From the NCBI GenBank assembly GCA_900466575.1, contig UBMP01000006.1, forward strand, positions 62,001 to 126,000: a stretch of 64,000 bases of DNA, in the 5' to 3' direction. The notes under the pieces were generated by a model. That model had not been told where the DNA came from, searched no databases, and saw only the letters and a list, made by a program, of their open reading frames with translations. The position numbers and the translations under genes were made by a program. This document shows positions 28,174-37,465 of the stretch, piece by piece; the stretch's first letter is position 1; every line of letters starts with the position of its first letter. This DNA is from Hyphomicrobiales bacterium (GTDB taxonomy: Bacteria; Pseudomonadota; Alphaproteobacteria; Rhizobiales; Rhizobiaceae).

Positions 28174-28803
28174 TCAGCTCCCCAGCTCTGCCCGGATCAG
28201 GCCGCGCAGGGAATTCCCGACATAAAGCGTGCGGCCCGCAAGTTCTTCCGGCCGCAGCCGCCGGTTATAGGCTTTTCTGACGCAGATGAGCGAGCTGCGC
28301 AAGACGCCGGCGAGGCAGCCGGAGGAGATCGGCGGAGTCATCAGGCGGCCGTCCTCATCTTCAACGAAGAGATTGGTGATGGTGCCTTCTGCGAGTTCGC
28401 CTTTTTCGTTCAGCAGGATGACTTCGTTGATTAGATCTGCCGGAAACTCGGCGCGGGCGGCTTCGTAGAGGGCGCGGCGGGTGGTTTTGTGGCGGATCAG
28501 CGTGTCGGCCGAGGCGGTGCGGGTCTTTGCGATGGCGATGCGCCAGACGGTGTCGTCGGGCTGGAGGGTGAAGGGGGCGGAAGTAATGGTGATATTGCCC
28601 GTCGAAGAGAGTTCGAGGCGAAGGCGTTGTAGCGTGTCCGGCGGGGTTTCAAGATAGGGCGCCAGTGCCTCTGCCGCCTTGTCCGCACCGGCAAAGCCTA
28701 AGCGTCTCGCCGAGGTCTCCAGGCGTTTCAGATGGAGGCTCAGCCGCGCGATGCCTTCGCCCGGCGTGTAGCGCATCGTCTCGAAGAGCGAGAAATCCGT
28801 CAT
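28174..28803 (-). CDS. Aminotransferase class IV, aminodeoxychorismate lyase-like
   Basis: The 209-residue PLP enzyme probably converts 4-amino-4-deoxychorismate to p-aminobenzoate and pyruvate for folate synthesis. Features are SLFETMRYTPGEG at the N-terminus, the likely Schiff-base lysine in IRHKTTRR, and the NEVILLNEKGELAEGTITNLFV block conserved in class IV aminotransferases. The family is shared by branched-chain and D-amino-acid aminotransferases, but overlap by four bases with pabB makes the pabC role very likely. It is short for PabC (usual about 270), as is common in this PabB-linked type. Confidence 0.85.
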   Translation of the reverse strand: MTDFSLFETMRYTPGEGIARLSLHLKRLETSARRLGFAGADKAAEALAPYLETPPDTLQRLRLELSSTGNITITSAPFTLQPDDTVWRIAIAKTRTASADTLIRHKTTRRALYEAARAEFPADLINEVILLNEKGELAEGTITNLFVEDEDGRLMTPPISSGCLAGVLRSSLICVRKAYNRRLRPEELAGRTLYVGNSLRGLIRAELGS

Positions 28804-30026
28804 CGTGCGATCTCCTCGTCGCCGACGGCGAAGCGGGCCTTGAGGAGCGCTTCGGCATATTCGTCTTCGGCCCTGGAATCGAAGACGATGCCGCCGCCGA
28901 CGTTGAAGGTGGCCTTGCCGTCGTCGAAGAGGGTGATCGTGCGGATCGCGACGTTGAAGAGCATTTCTCCGGTCGGAGCGATGTGGCCGATGGAGCCGCA
29001 ATAGGCGCCGCGCGGCGTCTGTTCGATCCTGTGGAGGATTTCCATGGTCCACATTTTCGGCGCGCCGGTGATCGAGCCGCAGGGGAAGAGGGCGGCGAAG
29101 ATGTCGGTCAGCGTCGTTTCCGGCAGGAGCTTCGCGCGGACGTGGCTCACCATCTGGTGCAGCGTCGGATAGGTTTCGACCTCGAAGAGTTTGGGGACAG
29201 AGAGCGTTCCGACCTCGGTGATGCGCGAGATGTCGTTGCGCAGCAGATCGACGATCATGCGGTTTTCGGCCTGCGTCTTCTCGTCCGCCTTCATGGCCTC
29301 GATGATGGCCTCGTCCTCTTGAGGGTTCGCGCCGCGCGGGGCGGTGCCCTTCATCGGATGGGTTTCGATCCAGCCGTCTTTATCCACCTTGAAGAAGAGT
29401 TCGGGCGAGCGCGACAGGATGACCGGGCCGCCGAGATTAACCAGCGCGCCGTATTTCACCGGCTGGCGCTCGGCGAGCGCGTGGAACGCCTCCAGCGGGT
29501 CGCCATGCCATTCGGCGTCGACGGGGAAAGTCAGGTTGCCCTGATAGCTGTCGCCCTTGCGCAGGTGGTGATGGAGCACGTCGAAACGGGATTGGTAGGT
29601 TTCGAAATTCCAGCGGGCTTTGGGGGAGGTTAGGAAGGGGAGGTTGGAGCCCGTCTCGGAAGAGCCCCTCATCGGGCGCTCTGCCTGTTTGGGGACTTGC
29701 CGAGGGCCAGCCCCCGGGGCGCCACCTTCTCCCCAGGGGGAAAAGGGGCCTTCGGCATCTGTCGGCGCATCGAAGATGCCGAAGAGAAGGTAGGGCACTT
29801 GGCCGTTATCCCCGGCCAGTTTCTCGATGCGGGGCTCGAAGAGGTGGCCAGCTTCATAGGACATGTAACCGGCCAGCCAGTGGCCAGCCTTATGCGCCGC
29901 CTGCAATTTCTCCAGCGCCGAAAAGAAATCTGTCTTGCGATCCACCCGAACGATTTCGCGCGGGCGGGCGAACAGAAGTGTCCGATCGGCGGGATCGTCG
30001 CGAAGGAGGATGAAGGGCGTTTCCAT
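28800..30026 (-). CDS. pabB: Aminodeoxychorismate synthase component I, with repeat-derived linker
   Basis: PabB aminates chorismate to aminodeoxychorismate. The 408-residue protein has the chorismate-binding domain from about 140 on, with HPMKGTAPRG, RNDISRITEVG, LFPCGSITGAPK and the last signature FNVGGGIVFDS all present. Residues about 93-122 (GPFSPWGEGG and on to MRGSS) are low-complexity and are encoded by a repeat related to the RIME element beside hemH; the unit fits 29 codons. The insert falls between the N-terminal lobe and the catalytic domain. Glutaminase PabA is absent here. Start and stop overlap pepF and the lyase gene, forming a tight operon. Confidence 0.92.
   Translation of the reverse strand: METPFILLRDDPADRTLLFARPREIVRVDRKTDFFSALEKLQAAHKAGHWLAGYMSYEAGHLFEPRIEKLAGDNGQVPYLLFGIFDAPTDAEGPFSPWGEGGAPGAGPRQVPKQAERPMRGSSETGSNLPFLTSPKARWNFETYQSRFDVLHHHLRKGDSYQGNLTFPVDAEWHGDPLEAFHALAERQPVKYGALVNLGGPVILSRSPELFFKVDKDGWIETHPMKGTAPRGANPQEDEAIIEAMKADEKTQAENRMIVDLLRNDISRITEVGTLSVPKLFEVETYPTLHQMVSHVRAKLLPETTLTDIFAALFPCGSITGAPKMWTMEILHRIEQTPRGAYCGSIGHIAPTGEMLFNVAIRTITLFDDGKATFNVGGGIVFDSRAEDEYAEALLKARFAVGDEEIAR
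29664..29750. repeat. RIME-like half element inside pabB coding sequence
   Basis: Read on the plus strand the segment has GCCCCTCATC, an inner variable part, then GCCACCTTCTCCCC. The same two blocks occur in the same order in the element beside hemH (22057-22190). It is 87 bases long, exactly 29 codons, and contains no stop in the pabB frame. Confidence 0.65.
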
Positions 30027-31888
30027 TACGCCTTATCTAAAGCCTCCAGCTCGTCGATCAGCCCTTCGATCATCGACAGTCCCTTGCTCCAGAACGACGG
30101 GTCGGAGGCGTCGAGGCCGAAGGGGGCGAGGAGTTCGGAGTGGTGCTTGGTGCCGCCGGCCTTGAGCAGGGCGAAATACTTGTCCTGGAAGCCTTCCGCT
30201 GCGTTCTGGTAGACGGCGTAGAGCGAGTTCACCAGGCAGTCGCCAAACGCATAGGCGTAGACGTAGAAGGGCGAATGGATGAAGTGGGGGATATAGGACC
30301 AGAAGGTCTCGTATCCGCCGCCCGAGAGGTCGATGGCCGGACCGAGGCTCTCGGCCTGCACCGACATCCAGAGTTCGCCGATCTGGTCGGAGGTCAGCTC
30401 GCCTTCCTTGCGGGCCGTGTGAACCTTGCGTTCGAATTCGTAGAAGGCGATCTGGCGAACGACCGTGTTGATCATGTCCTCGACCTTCTGGGCCAGCATG
30501 GCCTTGCGTTCGCGCTTGTCCTTCGTCTTGTCGAGCAGGGCGCGGAAGGTCAGCATTTCGCCGAAGACGGAGGCGGTTTCGGCGAGCGTCAGCGGCGTTG
30601 CGCACATCAGCGCGCCCTGGCCACCGGCGAGAACCTGATGAACCCCGTGGCCGAGTTCATGCGCCAGCGTCATCACGTCGCGCGGCTTGCCCATGTAGTT
30701 GACCAGCACATAGGGGTGCGCGGAGGGGACGGTCGGATGCGCGAAGGCACCCGGCGCCTTGCCGGAGCGGACGGGCGCGTCGATCCAGTTGCGGTCGAAG
30801 AAGGTCTTCGCGATGCCGGCCATGTCGGGGGAGAAAGCACCGTAGGCGGAGAGAACAGTTTCGCGGGCCTCATCCCAGGAGATCGTCGCGTCCGGTGTTT
30901 CGGGCAGCGGCGCGTTGCGGTCCCAGAATTGCATCTTGTCCATGCCCAGCCACTTCGCCTTCATCGCGTAATAGCGATGCGACAGGCGCGGATAGGCGTC
31001 CTTGACGGCAGCGGCCAGTGCATCGACCACTTCGCGTTCCACGCGGTTGGCCAGATGGCGGCTATCTGCAATGTCCTCGAACTTGTGCCAGCGGTCGGAA
31101 ATTTCCTTGTCCTTCGCCAGCGTGTTGGTGATCAGCGTGAAGGTGCGGATGTTGGCTGCGAAGGTGGCGGCAAGTGCGCGGGCGGCACTTTCGCGCTTCT
31201 TCGGGTCGGCGCTCTGCAGGAGGCTCAATGTCGCCTCAAGCCCTAGCGTTTCGCCGTCGACCTCAAAGGTCAGCGTCGCCATGGTCTCATCGAAGAGGCG
31301 GTTGAAGGCCGCGGCCCCCGTCATCGACTTTTCCATGAAGAGCTGTTCGATGCGGTCTTCCAGCTGGTGCGGCTTTTCCTTGCGCAGGTCGCGGATCCAC
31401 GGGGCGTAGTGGGCGGCGAGTGTATCGTTCGCAATCGCTTTTTCAATGACGGCGTCGTCGATGCGGTTCAGTTCCAGCGTGAAGAACAGCAGGTGGCTGC
31501 CAAGATCGGTGAGCTTCGCCTGCACGTCGCCATAGAGCTTGCCGTTGGCGGGATCTGCGGTGTTGGAGAAATAGGTGAGGCCAGCGAAGGAGGCGATGCG
31601 GCCGAGAATGTCGTCCAGCGCATCGTAGTCGCGGATGGCAGCGCCGAGGCCCTCATCGCCGGATTTCGTGGCGGCGTCTGCCAGCTTGTCCTTCCAGCGA
31701 GCCTCAAAGGCGATGGAGTCAGCGGTTGCCGTTTCCAGAGCGGCCTTGAATTCCGGGCTGTCCTTTGAGGGGAAGAGATCGGCGAGGTTCCAGGCGGGCA
31801 GGTCGCCCAGTTCCGGCTTGATCGCGGTGCCTGCCGTTGCGCTTGTTGAAACGATTTTGCCCAAGCCTTCAAAGGTCCGGTTCTGCAT
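30026..31888 (-). CDS. pepF: M3 family oligoendopeptidase F
   Basis: This cytoplasmic zinc metallopeptidase degrades oligopeptides. The HELGH zinc motif is at residues 410-414 (AHELGHGVHQ), with the third ligand Glu further on in LAETASVFGEM. The length of 620 residues matches the family. The start at 31888 (MQNRTF) was preferred over an ATG four codons upstream, because AGGG abuts the latter too closely. It is the first gene of a coupled set: its stop overlaps the pabB start by one base. The association with p-aminobenzoate genes is probably only cotranscription. Confidence 0.92.
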   Translation of the reverse strand: MQNRTFEGLGKIVSTSATAGTAIKPELGDLPAWNLADLFPSKDSPEFKAALETATADSIAFEARWKDKLADAATKSGDEGLGAAIRDYDALDDILGRIASFAGLTYFSNTADPANGKLYGDVQAKLTDLGSHLLFFTLELNRIDDAVIEKAIANDTLAAHYAPWIRDLRKEKPHQLEDRIEQLFMEKSMTGAAAFNRLFDETMATLTFEVDGETLGLEATLSLLQSADPKKRESAARALAATFAANIRTFTLITNTLAKDKEISDRWHKFEDIADSRHLANRVEREVVDALAAAVKDAYPRLSHRYYAMKAKWLGMDKMQFWDRNAPLPETPDATISWDEARETVLSAYGAFSPDMAGIAKTFFDRNWIDAPVRSGKAPGAFAHPTVPSAHPYVLVNYMGKPRDVMTLAHELGHGVHQVLAGGQGALMCATPLTLAETASVFGEMLTFRALLDKTKDKRERKAMLAQKVEDMINTVVRQIAFYEFERKVHTARKEGELTSDQIGELWMSVQAESLGPAIDLSGGGYETFWSYIPHFIHSPFYVYAYAFGDCLVNSLYAVYQNAAEGFQDKYFALLKAGGTKHHSELLAPFGLDASDPSFWSKGLSMIEGLIDELEALDKA

Positions 31889-32046
31889 GTCGCCGCTCAT
31901 CCCTGTGTCATGTGTCGTTACGTCGATTGAATGCGTTGCGGATCGATAAAATGCAAGCATTTCCGAAAATGGGGTGTTTAGGGGTGCTGTGCCAAGGTGA
32001 GGCGACGAAAAAAGCAACGTGCATCCAAGAAACGCACGAAGGGAGA

Positions 32047-33600
32047 ATGTCCGTGGTAGCCCAGATTCTTGTTGTGGATGACGATCCGGTTCAGCGCCGC
32101 CTTCTCAAACACGCAATCGAGCAACATGGCCATGAGCCCCATATGGCCGAAAACGGCCGCGTGGGCCTGGAATATCTCAAAGACGTGGTCGACCGCATCG
32201 ACGTCGTCGTGCTCGACCTGATGATGCCCGAGATGAACGGGCTGGAATTCATGGCGGCGCTTGCCAATCTCGGCACCGACATTCCGGTGATCGTGCAGAC
32301 GGGCCAAGGCGGTATCGAGACGGTTGTCGAGGCCATGCGCGCCGGCGCCTTCGATTTCGTCGTCAAACCGGTCTCGCCCGAGCGTCTCGCCTCGGCGATT
32401 GGTAATGCTCTCAAGCTCGACCAGAAGGAAGCGCGGGCCAAGGCCGGCCGCCGGTCGCGCTCCTCTCATGTTCGTTTCAGTGACATCGTCTCGGCAAGCC
32501 CGGCGATGGATCGTGTCATCGATCTCGCGCGCCGCGCCGCCCATTCCGACATTCCGGTCGTGCTGGAAGGCGAATCGGGTGTCGGCAAGGAGATGATCGC
32601 CAAGGCGATCCAGGCGGCGTCCGACCGCTCGGGCAAGCCGTTCATCACCGTCAACTGCGGGGCGATCCCGGCCAATCTGGTTGAAAGTATTCTCTTCGGT
32701 CATGAGAAGGGCGCGTTTACCGGCGCGACCGAGCGGCATATCGGCAAGTTCGCCGAGGCCGATGGCGGCACGCTGTTTCTTGACGAGATCGGCGACCTGC
32801 CGCTCGACACGCAGGTGAAGCTGCTGCGCGCCGTGCAATCCGGCGAAATCGAGACGGTCGGCGCGCGCCAGACCCAGAAGGTCGATGTCCGACTGATCTC
32901 GGCAACCAACAAGGATCTGATCGAAGAGGTCAAGGCCGGGCGCTTCCGTGAGGACCTTTACTATCGCCTCAACGTCTTTCCGATCGCCATCCCCTCGCTG
33001 CGCAAGCGCAAGGAGGATGTTCCGGTTCTCGTTCGTGCACTGGCTGAACGTCTGGCGCATGAACAGAAGTTGCCGCAGCCACTCGGTGTATCACCGCGGG
33101 CGCTGGCGCTGCTGACCGCCTATGACTGGCCCGGCAATATTCGCCAATTGGAAAACGCCATGTTCCGTGCCGTTGTTCTGGCACAGGGGCATGAACTGGA
33201 CGTCGAGGACTTCCCGCAGATCGCGGCGCAGGTCCCCGGCTATTCGATCAACGCCGATGGCGCGATCTCGTGGGGCGGGCCGGTGCGCCATCACTCCCCC
33301 ATGCTGGTCGAGAAGCCGCCGCGCGTCTTCCCCGATTTTGGTGACCGATACGATACGCAGGAGGCAGCAGTGCCCGTATCAGGAGACAAACATGCCGATA
33401 TCATCCCGAGCCTTGGCGAAGACGGTGACGTCCGTACGCTGGCGGAGGTCGAGGAACAGCTCATCCGCTTCGCGCTGAAATTCTACCATGGCCAGATGAG
33501 CCAGGTGGCGCGAAAGCTCGGAATCGGCCGCTCCACATTGTACCGGAAGCTCAAGGATTACGACATTGATCCCGATCATCCGTTCCGCGACGTTGCCTAA
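32047..33600 (+). CDS. Sigma-54-dependent response regulator (NtrC family)
   Basis: The 517-residue protein has a receiver domain (1-125; phospho-acceptor Asp57 in [11 protein letters not shown], Thr85 and Lys107 in the switch). A AAA+ domain (about 145-385) has Walker A GESGVGKE (175-182) and the sigma-54-contacting loop GAFTGA (222-227). A FIS-type helix-turn-helix lies at the C-terminus ([19 protein letters not shown]). It should activate sigma-54 promoters when phosphorylated. No histidine kinase is adjacent, so it is an orphan here. Between the AAA+ domain and the HTH is an unconserved linker of about 70 residues. The target genes are unknown. Confidence 0.93.
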   Translation: MSVVAQILVVDDDPVQRRLLKHAIEQHGHEPHMAENGRVGLEYLKDVVDRIDVVVLDLMMPEMNGLEFMAALANLGTDIPVIVQTGQGGIETVVEAMRAGAFDFVVKPVSPERLASAIGNALKLDQKEARAKAGRRSRSSHVRFSDIVSASPAMDRVIDLARRAAHSDIPVVLEGESGVGKEMIAKAIQAASDRSGKPFITVNCGAIPANLVESILFGHEKGAFTGATERHIGKFAEADGGTLFLDEIGDLPLDTQVKLLRAVQSGEIETVGARQTQKVDVRLISATNKDLIEEVKAGRFREDLYYRLNVFPIAIPSLRKRKEDVPVLVRALAERLAHEQKLPQPLGVSPRALALLTAYDWPGNIRQLENAMFRAVVLAQGHELDVEDFPQIAAQVPGYSINADGAISWGGPVRHHSPMLVEKPPRVFPDFGDRYDTQEAAVPVSGDKHADIIPSLGEDGDVRTLAEVEEQLIRFALKFYHGQMSQVARKLGIGRSTLYRKLKDYDIDPDHPFRDVA

Positions 33601-33804
33601 GATTAACTAGGCCCTGAAGAATCCGGTCGATAGGCCGGGTTCGTCGTTTCCATTTGACGAATTTTTCACTATATAACTATCGCGGTGTTGACTGTGGCGT
33701 TTCTGCCATCGTCTTACCGCATTTCCATCCCATGTGGGATGCGAGGGAAATTCGCTTTTAATGGGGACGTGCATTTGTCGGTCATTTCAGATGCCAAAGG
33801 GCGG

Positions 33805-35586
33805 ATGCGTTGGGTTGCGCCCTTACGGTCTGTGACGTCAAGAATGCGTGGCATGGTCGTCCGCGGCATCGCAGGCCTGACCCTGGCCGTTGGCCTCACG
33901 GCGGCAGTCGCCGGGGCTGCTCAGGCGGAAACCCGTTCCCTGAAGCTTTATTTCGTCCATACCGGCGAGCGCGCCACGATCACCTTCAAGCGTAACGGTA
34001 AATTCGATCCGGACGGGCTTGCCAAGCTGAACCGCTTCCTGCGTGACTGGCGTCGCAATGAGCCGACGAAGATGGACCCCCGCCTGTTCGACCTGATCTG
34101 GTCCGTCTATCAGAAGAGTGGATCGAGCGACTATATCAACGTCCTTTGCGGCTATCGTTCTCCCGGCACCAATGAAATGCTGCGCAACCGCTCGCGTCAC
34201 ACGGGCGTTGCCAAGGAAAGCCAGCATATTCTCGGCAAGGCGATGGATTTCTACATTCCCGGCGTTCCGCTGGAGCGGCTTCGCGAGATCGGCCTGAAGC
34301 TGCAGATGGGCGGCGTCGGCTATTATCCGACCTCCGGCTCGCCCTTCGTTCACATGGACGTCGGCGGCGTTCGTGCCTGGCCGCGCGCCTCCCGCGAGAC
34401 GCTGGTACGCCTCTTCCCCGACGGCAAGACGATCCACGTGCCGCCGGATGGCAAGCCGTTGCCGGGCTATGAGGCCGCCATGGCGGACTACAAGCGCCGC
34501 ATGGGCTCCAATATCGAGATTGCCTCCTCGGGTGGCCGCAAGAACCTCTTCCAGATGCTGTTTGGCGGTGGGGACGAGGACGAAAGCCCGGAAGCGATTA
34601 CGGATGACAGCGCGCCCGCCAAGGCGCAGCCGCCGAAGGCCGCACCGGCTGCCGAGCCTCCTGTTCAGGTTGCGACGGCCGAGCCGGCGCCTCAGCCAAA
34701 GCAGACCTTTATCGAGAATATTCCGAGCACGACGGTGGCGAACGCGCCGGTACCGAATGTTCGACCGTCTGTTGCCGGCGCGCAGAGCGCCGATCTGGAA
34801 ACGGCTCTCGTTTCGCCTGCCAGAAGCTCCGCCAGTGATGCCATGGCCTCTGTTCTTCAGCCGCCGGCTGCAGGAAACGGCGATTATGCCGATCTTGGCG
34901 ACTACAAGATCCCGGTTCCGCAATTGCTCGGCGATCGCAAGCAGCCGGGTGAGGCCGATCTCGAGGCAGTTCCGCTGCCGGGAACGCGGCCGGATTATCA
35001 GATTGCCTCGGTCGCACCGGAGGCCGCAGCTGCTCCCGTGCCGGTTCCCGCTGCCCAGCCCCAGACCGCCGATGCGGGCGGCACTGTGCCGAACCCGGCA
35101 GATGGTGCGGACAAGGGCAAGGACGAGATTGCCGCGATGATCCGGCGAATGTCTGGCGAGGGCGCTTCAGCTCCTACTGCCGTTGCGCCCGCCGCCAGGC
35201 CGCAGCAGGTTGCGCTTGCCGAACCGCCGGCGGCTTCGAACAAACAACTGACCCGCTCGCTGAAGGCGGATATCCGTCCGGCACTGGCCGAACAGGCCTA
35301 CCAGCCGAAGAAGGGTGCACGCCCGAACAAGACGGATGCAATCGCGGCCCTGCGCGGCTCGCATTCGCAGCCAACGCAACTGACGGGCGAGATGATCGAG
35401 AAATGGGCGCTCGCCGCCAACAATGCGCAGATCGTGGCGCCGAAGCCGGTCGACGGTGCCAACGGTCGTGACCGCGATGCGGACGGAAAGCCGGCTGCCG
35501 TTGCGAGCAGCCAGTCTGATGCCGCTGGAGCGAAATTCGACCCGGCGCGGTTCTCCGGGCCGGCGCCGGTGGCAAGGCCGCAGTAA
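33805..35586 (+). CDS. DUF882 peptidase M15-like exported protein with long tail
   Basis: The precursor is 593 residues. A signal peptide (hydrophobic about 18-36, cut after AQA) leads to a DUF882 (YcbK-like, peptidase M15 fold) domain at about 40-190. Metal-binding residues typical of M15 peptidases are visible in SQHILGKAMDFYIPG and FVHMDVGG. The remaining 400 residues are Pro/Ala-rich and variable, with repeated PAPVP-like pieces. Members of the family cleave or bind peptidoglycan stems; here that is inference. Starts at 33844 or 33739 are also possible; 33805 has an AAAGG upstream. A bidirectional terminator follows. Confidence 0.8.
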   Translation: MRWVAPLRSVTSRMRGMVVRGIAGLTLAVGLTAAVAGAAQAETRSLKLYFVHTGERATITFKRNGKFDPDGLAKLNRFLRDWRRNEPTKMDPRLFDLIWSVYQKSGSSDYINVLCGYRSPGTNEMLRNRSRHTGVAKESQHILGKAMDFYIPGVPLERLREIGLKLQMGGVGYYPTSGSPFVHMDVGGVRAWPRASRETLVRLFPDGKTIHVPPDGKPLPGYEAAMADYKRRMGSNIEIASSGGRKNLFQMLFGGGDEDESPEAITDDSAPAKAQPPKAAPAAEPPVQVATAEPAPQPKQTFIENIPSTTVANAPVPNVRPSVAGAQSADLETALVSPARSSASDAMASVLQPPAAGNGDYADLGDYKIPVPQLLGDRKQPGEADLEAVPLPGTRPDYQIASVAPEAAAAPVPVPAAQPQTADAGGTVPNPADGADKGKDEIAAMIRRMSGEGASAPTAVAPAARPQQVALAEPPAASNKQLTRSLKADIRPALAEQAYQPKKGARPNKTDAIAALRGSHSQPTQLTGEMIEKWALAANNAQIVAPKPVDGANGRDRDADGKPAAVASSQSDAAGAKFDPARFSGPAPVARPQ

Positions 35587-35618
35587 TACACGGGTGCAGC
35601 CGCCCAACCGAACAAAAG

Positions 35619-35647
35619 AAAAAGGCCCGCTTCAAGCGGGCCTTTTG
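35619..35647. terminator. Bidirectional terminator
   Basis: AAGGCCCGCTT (35622-35632) is perfectly inverted as AAGCGGGCCTT (35633-35643 region) with T/A runs on both sides (AAAAGAAAAA before, TTTTGC after). It serves the DUF882 gene and the convergent DUF2312 gene. Confidence 0.88.
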
Positions 35648-35675
35648 CATAAGCAGACTTCGCGGTGAACGCGGC

Positions 35676-35933
35676 TTATTCCATTCCGAGAGCGGCCATA
35701 TAGGTCTGGAGGATTGTTTCTTCCTCGATACGCTCGTTGGCGTCCTTCTTGCGGAGGCGAACGATCGTGCGCATGGCCTTGGTGTCGTAGCCGCGGCCCT
35801 TGGCTTCGCCGTAGACGTCCTTGATGTCGTCGCTGATCGAGGCCTTTTCTTCTTCGAGGCGCTCGATGCGCTCGATGAGCTGGCGCAGTTCTGCGGCGGC
35901 GACGTTTTCTACGGCTTTGGTTTCTTCTTCCAT
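35676..35933 (-). CDS. DUF2312 protein
   Basis: The 85-residue protein belongs to DUF2312 (GapR-like in Caulobacter, a DNA-binding protein that recognises overtwisted DNA). It is almost entirely helical and charged, with [19 protein letters not shown] and [25 protein letters not shown] as the core. AGGAG six bases before the ATG at 35933 sets the start. GapR-like proteins are essential or nearly so in many alphaproteobacteria. The GapR role is from family knowledge; the DNA-contacting Lys/Arg of the second block are present. Confidence 0.9.
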   Translation of the reverse strand: MEEETKAVENVAAAELRQLIERIERLEEEKASISDDIKDVYGEAKGRGYDTKAMRTIVRLRKKDANERIEEETILQTYMAALGME

Positions 35934-36183
35934 GTCATGCTCCTGCATTGGCACCGGCCGCATGAGGTCGGGCTTGGGGTCTTGAGCTTGGCGTCTTACG
36001 GTCTGGGGTATTGCCGGATGGTAAACTGTTTGACAATTTTCCTGGAAATACGCATCGCCCGCCAAGGGATGCGGTGACGTGCCGCGAAGCCCGTTCGAGG
36101 TCAAGGGGGATGTTGCAGTTCTCCGCGTTATTCTTCTCTACGCTGTCCGATCCGGCTGCAGGACCGGCGCCTCACCCGTCTGA

Positions 36184-36489
36184 CTATTCCTTCGGCCGGT
36201 TCACCTCGAAGGCGGCCTGCTGATCGGCGCTGGCTTCGCGCTGATGCAACTTCTTCCAGTCGTCATAGGACATGCCATAGACGGCTTCGCGGGACTGGTC
36301 CTTGGTCAGCGGCAGGCCTGACTGGTTGGCCGCTTCCAGATACCAGTTGGACAGGCAGTTGCGGCAGAAACCGGCCAGGTTCATGAGGTCGATATTCTGC
36401 ACGTCCGGGCGATGCTGGAGATGGGAGACGAGGCGGCGAAAGGCGGCGGCCTCGAGTTCGGTCTGCTGTTCTCTGGTCAGTTCGGCCAT
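36184..36489 (-). CDS. DUF1244 protein
   Basis: The 101-residue protein is a DUF1244 member, a small helical dimer of unknown function common to alpha- and gammaproteobacteria. The FRRLVSHLQHRPDVQNIDLMNLAGFCRNCLSNWY region is typical, including the paired cysteines FCRNC. It is read in the same direction as the N-formylglutamate amidohydrolase gene 25 bases upstream, so the two are likely cotranscribed. GGAAGGAG precedes the start. Confidence 0.88.
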   Translation of the reverse strand: MAELTREQQTELEAAAFRRLVSHLQHRPDVQNIDLMNLAGFCRNCLSNWYLEAANQSGLPLTKDQSREAVYGMSYDDWKKLHQREASADQQAAFEVNRPKE

Positions 36490-36514
36490 GGGGCGTCTCC
36501 TTCCTCTGTTTCCG

Positions 36515-37303
36515 TTATTCGTAGGGGCCGGTGCGGGACGGGAATATCCGGTACTCGTGCAGCTCGGGCATGGCGTTCATTTCGGTAAAAATCGGCGCGA
36601 GGATGCTGGCCCATTCGTCCACGCCCCTCCGGTCGGCGATCAGGTCCTGCCGGACTTCCAGTAGCACGTGCGGTATGCCATTTCGCATGCAGTGGCGATA
36701 CATCGTATCGCCTTTCAGCGCACCGTCATAGGGTTCGTTGTCGCCGGTCATATAGCCGCGGTTTTCCAGCGCGCGGATGAGCGGGTGAACGGCACGGTGG
36801 TCCGTGTCCCAAAGGACTCCCGCCTGCCAGGGACGCTTGAAGCCCTTCCAGTAGGGCGTGAAGGAATGCAGCGACAGAACCAGAGGGGCCTTGCCTGCCG
36901 CCATGGCGACCTCGGCAATCGCCTTGTCGACGGCCATGTGATAGGGGCGGTGCCAGGTGTCGATGCGGCGGCGACGCTCGGCAGGGCTCAGCGGATGGTT
37001 CGCGGGAATGATCGCGCCATCGGACAATTTCATGATGAGGGTCGGATCGTCCTCGCCGCGATTGGGATCGATGAGGAGGCGCGAGAAGCAGGAGAGCACT
37101 GCCGGCGCGTCCAGCATGGCTGCCAGCCGTTCGGTCAGCGGCTCGATCCCGATATCGTAGGCGATATGCCGGCCGAATGCTTCCTTTGGCAGGCCGAGTG
37201 CGTCATAGTCAGCCGGAACGTGATTCGTGGCGTGATCGGCAAGGATCAGGAGCCCGGCGGCGGAGTTTCCGCCGATTCTTCGGTAGGCCTGGTGTTGAGT
37301 CAT
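36515..37303 (-). CDS. N-formylglutamate amidohydrolase
   Basis: The 262-residue enzyme of the FGase family (HutG-like) hydrolyses N-formylglutamate to glutamate and formate. Conserved blocks include ILADHATNHVP, DIGIEPLTERL, LIDPNRGEDDP and the metal-binding LSLHSFTPYW. It is not surrounded by histidine-utilisation genes, so it may act on other N-formyl or peptidoglycan-derived amides. The neighbour DUF1244 is a constant companion in related genomes by recollection. Confidence 0.85.
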   Translation of the reverse strand: MTQHQAYRRIGGNSAAGLLILADHATNHVPADYDALGLPKEAFGRHIAYDIGIEPLTERLAAMLDAPAVLSCFSRLLIDPNRGEDDPTLIMKLSDGAIIPANHPLSPAERRRRIDTWHRPYHMAVDKAIAEVAMAAGKAPLVLSLHSFTPYWKGFKRPWQAGVLWDTDHRAVHPLIRALENRGYMTGDNEPYDGALKGDTMYRHCMRNGIPHVLLEVRQDLIADRRGVDEWASILAPIFTEMNAMPELHEYRIFPSRTGPYE

Positions 37304-37465
37304 GAAGCGCCCGTGACCGGTATTGCAAGATTGTCATTTTATCGACAATGAGTGATGGCATGGCAGGGAGTGTGGTTCAAGGCCAGAAATGGCTCGTTGA
37401 CTTCGGCGCGCTTTCTCGACCGGACGCAATACTAATCGATTGAAACTCTCATTGACATTCGGGCT

